Part shown: positions 13,304 to 14,831 of the stretch, piece after piece
How positions within the stretch are numbered: position 1 is the first letter of the stretch
Layout: the number at the start of each line of letters is the position of its first letter
Assembly (NCBI GenBank): GCA_002307175.1
Contig: DBTS01000088.1
Location: forward strand, 45,434-60,264
DNA from: Rhodocyclaceae bacterium UBA1310
GTDB lineage: Bacteria; Pseudomonadota; Gammaproteobacteria; Burkholderiales; Rhodocyclaceae
DNA length: 14,831 nucleotides
Reading direction: 5' to 3'
Notes under the pieces: generated by a model
Seen by the model: only the letters and a program-made list of their open reading frames with translations
What the model was told of the DNA's origin: nothing
Database searches by the model: none
Translations under genes and position numbers: made by a program

Positions 13304-14143
13304 ATGGCAATCTTTCAGGGCATCGAACACGTAGGCATCTTCTCGCCGGACACCAGGCGCTTGGCCGACTGGTACGTACAGCATCTGGACATGAAGGTCA
13401 TCGTGGACAACGGCAAGGGCGTGTACTTTCTGCTCATGGCCAATGGATCGATGATCGAGCTGATGCCCGGGACCGAGCCGTCGGCCTGCAAGGGCAAACC
13501 GGAAGTTCACGACAGCGGCCTGCGGCATATCGCACTGGGTGTCGAATCCGGTAACTTTGGGGAGGCTGTACATCGGCTCTCCGAAATCGGTGTTGAAACC
13601 ATTGGCACAACGCCACAGCAGTTTCCGGAAGGGCTGGCAACATTCCACTTCCGTGACCCCGATGGCAACATCCTGCATCTTATCTCGCGGCCCAACCGAC
13701 TTTCGCTGGCAACCACGCCACGTCTTGCAGATGCGCCGAAAAACGTGGTGATCCAGGGGATTGAACACACCTGTATTCTTGCCAACGATATGGAGCGCCT
13801 GCGTCAGTGGTATATCGATGTGCTGGGTTTCCAGCTCATTGTGCGCGATGATGGCCATGGCACTGCCTTTGCTCTCGGCGCTGACGGCCGCTCGATTCTT
13901 GAGTTCATCCAGGCCGATCGCAATATCGGCATTGAAAACTACAAGGCACTTGGCATCCGCCATCTTGCCGTTTCCGTGACGCCCGAAAATGCTGCGCATG
14001 CTGTAAAACTCCTCAAGGCCGAAGGCGTTGAAGTCCTCGAAGAGTATGTGGAATTGCCCAACGGCACCCATCTGTTCTTCTTCCGTGATCCGGAAGGCAA
14101 TGTGCTGCACCTTGCGGGGCGCCCCAAACCGCTGGCTAACTGA
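13304..14143 (+). CDS. Tandem VOC (glyoxalase/bleomycin-resistance fold) protein
   Basis: Cytosolic protein of 279 residues made of two vicinal-oxygen-chelate domains, residues 4-130 and 148-275, which are clear repeats of each other (IQGIEH/FQGIEH starts, LRHIALGV/IRHLAVSV, FRDPDGNILHL/FRDPEGNVLHL). Such proteins include glyoxalases, extradiol dioxygenases and resistance proteins. Candidate metal ligands are H9, E52, H75, H125 in the first domain and H155, E200, H220, H269 in the second. In glyoxalase I the last position is normally Glu, so His in both domains is notable and leaves the reaction open. ATG 13304 has GGAG 8 bases upstream; the frame extends to 13262 but the extra 14 residues do not fit the fold. 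It follows the exporter by 89 bases and precedes the small membrane protein by 7. Confidence 0.88.
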   Translation: MAIFQGIEHVGIFSPDTRRLADWYVQHLDMKVIVDNGKGVYFLLMANGSMIELMPGTEPSACKGKPEVHDSGLRHIALGVESGNFGEAVHRLSEIGVETIGTTPQQFPEGLATFHFRDPDGNILHLISRPNRLSLATTPRLADAPKNVVIQGIEHTCILANDMERLRQWYIDVLGFQLIVRDDGHGTAFALGADGRSILEFIQADRNIGIENYKALGIRHLAVSVTPENAAHAVKLLKAEGVEVLEEYVELPNGTHLFFFRDPEGNVLHLAGRPKPLAN

Positions 14144-14150
14144 CGTATAT

Positions 14151-14660
14151 ATGACCAAAAAGCTGTATCAGCGCTCGGCCAAACAGGCCGACAAGGTGTT
14201 CTACATCACCGAAATCGTCGCCGCACTCTCGCTGGTGTTTGTGTGGTTCTTCACCGCAGGAGAAACCCGCGAGCTGGTGGCGGGCATCATCCTGGCGATT
14301 TTTCTGTACCACGGTCTGCGGCGCTTCCTGAAGGGGCCGCCGATCGGGGTGGCAATTGTTGAACTGGCCGGCGACATGCTGATTTTCCGCAATCCCTCAA
14401 GCGTGCCACCCAAGGTGGATCGGATTGCCGTCGACAATATCCACTCGATCCGCCTGATGGGCGAGAAGCAGTTGCGTTATTTCGACTGCAAGCTCATGAA
14501 TGGCGATCTGGCACACCTCGGGCCGTTTGAACGCGGCCAGGGCGAACTGGTGACGGCTGACTGGTTCAAGGATGCCTTGCCCGAACTGTCCTTCCTCGTT
14601 GATCCTTCGGCCACGGTGATGCCTGGCTCGGAGGGGCTGGAGCGTCCGCGCGAGCTTTGA
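14151..14660 (+). CDS. Small two-span membrane protein of unknown function
   Basis: 169 residues, not recognised. A short basic N-terminus (MTKKLYQRSAKQADK) is followed by two hydrophobic helices, about 18-36 (YITEIVAALSLVFVWFF) and 42-58 (ELVAGIILAIFLYHGL), joined by a short acidic turn. A soluble C-terminal part of about 110 residues rich in beta-type sequence follows (GVAIVELAGDMLIFRNP, VDRIAVDNIHSIRLMG, LRYFDCKLMNGDLAHLGPF). The layout of two helices then a small beta domain resembles PH-like membrane proteins (bPH/YdbT type), but this is only a shape similarity. ATG 14151 lies 7 bases after the VOC stop and lacks a good ribosome-binding site, so translation is probably coupled to the VOC gene. 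The frame is open back to 14028 only as a shadow of that gene. A strong terminator follows. Confidence 0.75.
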   Translation: MTKKLYQRSAKQADKVFYITEIVAALSLVFVWFFTAGETRELVAGIILAIFLYHGLRRFLKGPPIGVAIVELAGDMLIFRNPSSVPPKVDRIAVDNIHSIRLMGEKQLRYFDCKLMNGDLAHLGPFERGQGELVTADWFKDALPELSFLVDPSATVMPGSEGLERPREL

Positions 14661-14667
14661 CCGGTTT

Positions 14668-14711
14668 AAAAAAGGGCCTGCGCAACGTCCTGTTGCGCAG
14701 GCCCTTTTTTT
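14668..14711. terminator. Perfect bidirectional terminator
   Basis: A flawless 19-bp stem (14668-14686 with 14692-14710) with a 5-base loop, flanked by six A on the left and seven T on the right, so it can stop transcription in both directions. It closes the VOC/membrane-protein unit 7 bases after the stop and implies that a minus-strand gene may end to its right. Confidence 0.95.
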
Positions 14712-14831
14712 GTCCACTGCCGCCGGCTGATTCTCAGAAGCTGTTCATGATCTTACTGCGAAGGCGTGATTGGGCCTCCTCATTTGGCACAGCGGCTGCT
14801 CGAAATCCTCATTTATACGAATAAACTCCGG

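Noticed and set aside
14028..14150. Upstream extension of the small membrane protein frame
   Set aside because: It lies out of frame inside the VOC gene; the ATG at 14151 gives a normal basic N-terminus before the first helix.

Overview
The window looks like a chromosomal segment of a betaproteobacterium. The evidence is a GyrB C-terminus of the usual long Gram-negative type, a type-2 PyrF, a Blc-type lipocalin, a CycA-like permease, GC-rich codon use, and intergenic TTATCCACA (DnaA-box) motifs expected near oriC, where gyrB commonly lies. Genus cannot be fixed from the sequence alone.

Layout. (1) 2-966: 3' part of gyrB and its terminator. (2) 908-1434: a long non-coding gap with a short tandem repeat and a terminator-like hairpin. 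(3) 1435-2853: CycA-like amino-acid permease with a TTG start. (4) 3019-4299: ClC-type anion channel/transporter with an unusual selectivity motif. (5) 4513-6900: two-gene unit of a TPR plus RimK-like ATP-grasp protein and a SerC-family aminotransferase. (6) 6901-7205: gap with a perfect 15-bp inverted repeat that resembles an integron attC site. (7) 7206-8609: double zinc-ribbon, Pro/Ala-rich, single-span membrane protein. (8) 10042 down to 8676, minus strand: Blc lipocalin followed by a YdcF/SanA-type DUF218 gene whose membrane N-terminus and catalytic domain are in different reading frames. (9) 10189-11062: pyrF with a strong terminator. (10) 11097-13214: MarR regulator and DHA2-type MFS exporter overlapping by ATGA, preceded by two 15-bp operator-like dyads. 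(11) 13304-14711: tandem VOC/glyoxalase-fold protein and a small two-span membrane protein, ended by a perfect bidirectional terminator. (12) 14712-14831: short tail with an unexplained 25-codon frame.

How the genes work together. Most units are ordinary housekeeping or transport genes: gyrB, pyrF, permease, channel, lipocalin, and a MarR-controlled efflux pump. The least explained module is the ATP-grasp/SerC-like pair. It has the make-up of a small amino-acid-conjugating pathway (PLP transaminase plus carboxylate-amine ligase), but its product cannot be read from the sequence. No rRNA, tRNA, CRISPR array, transposase or integrase was seen.
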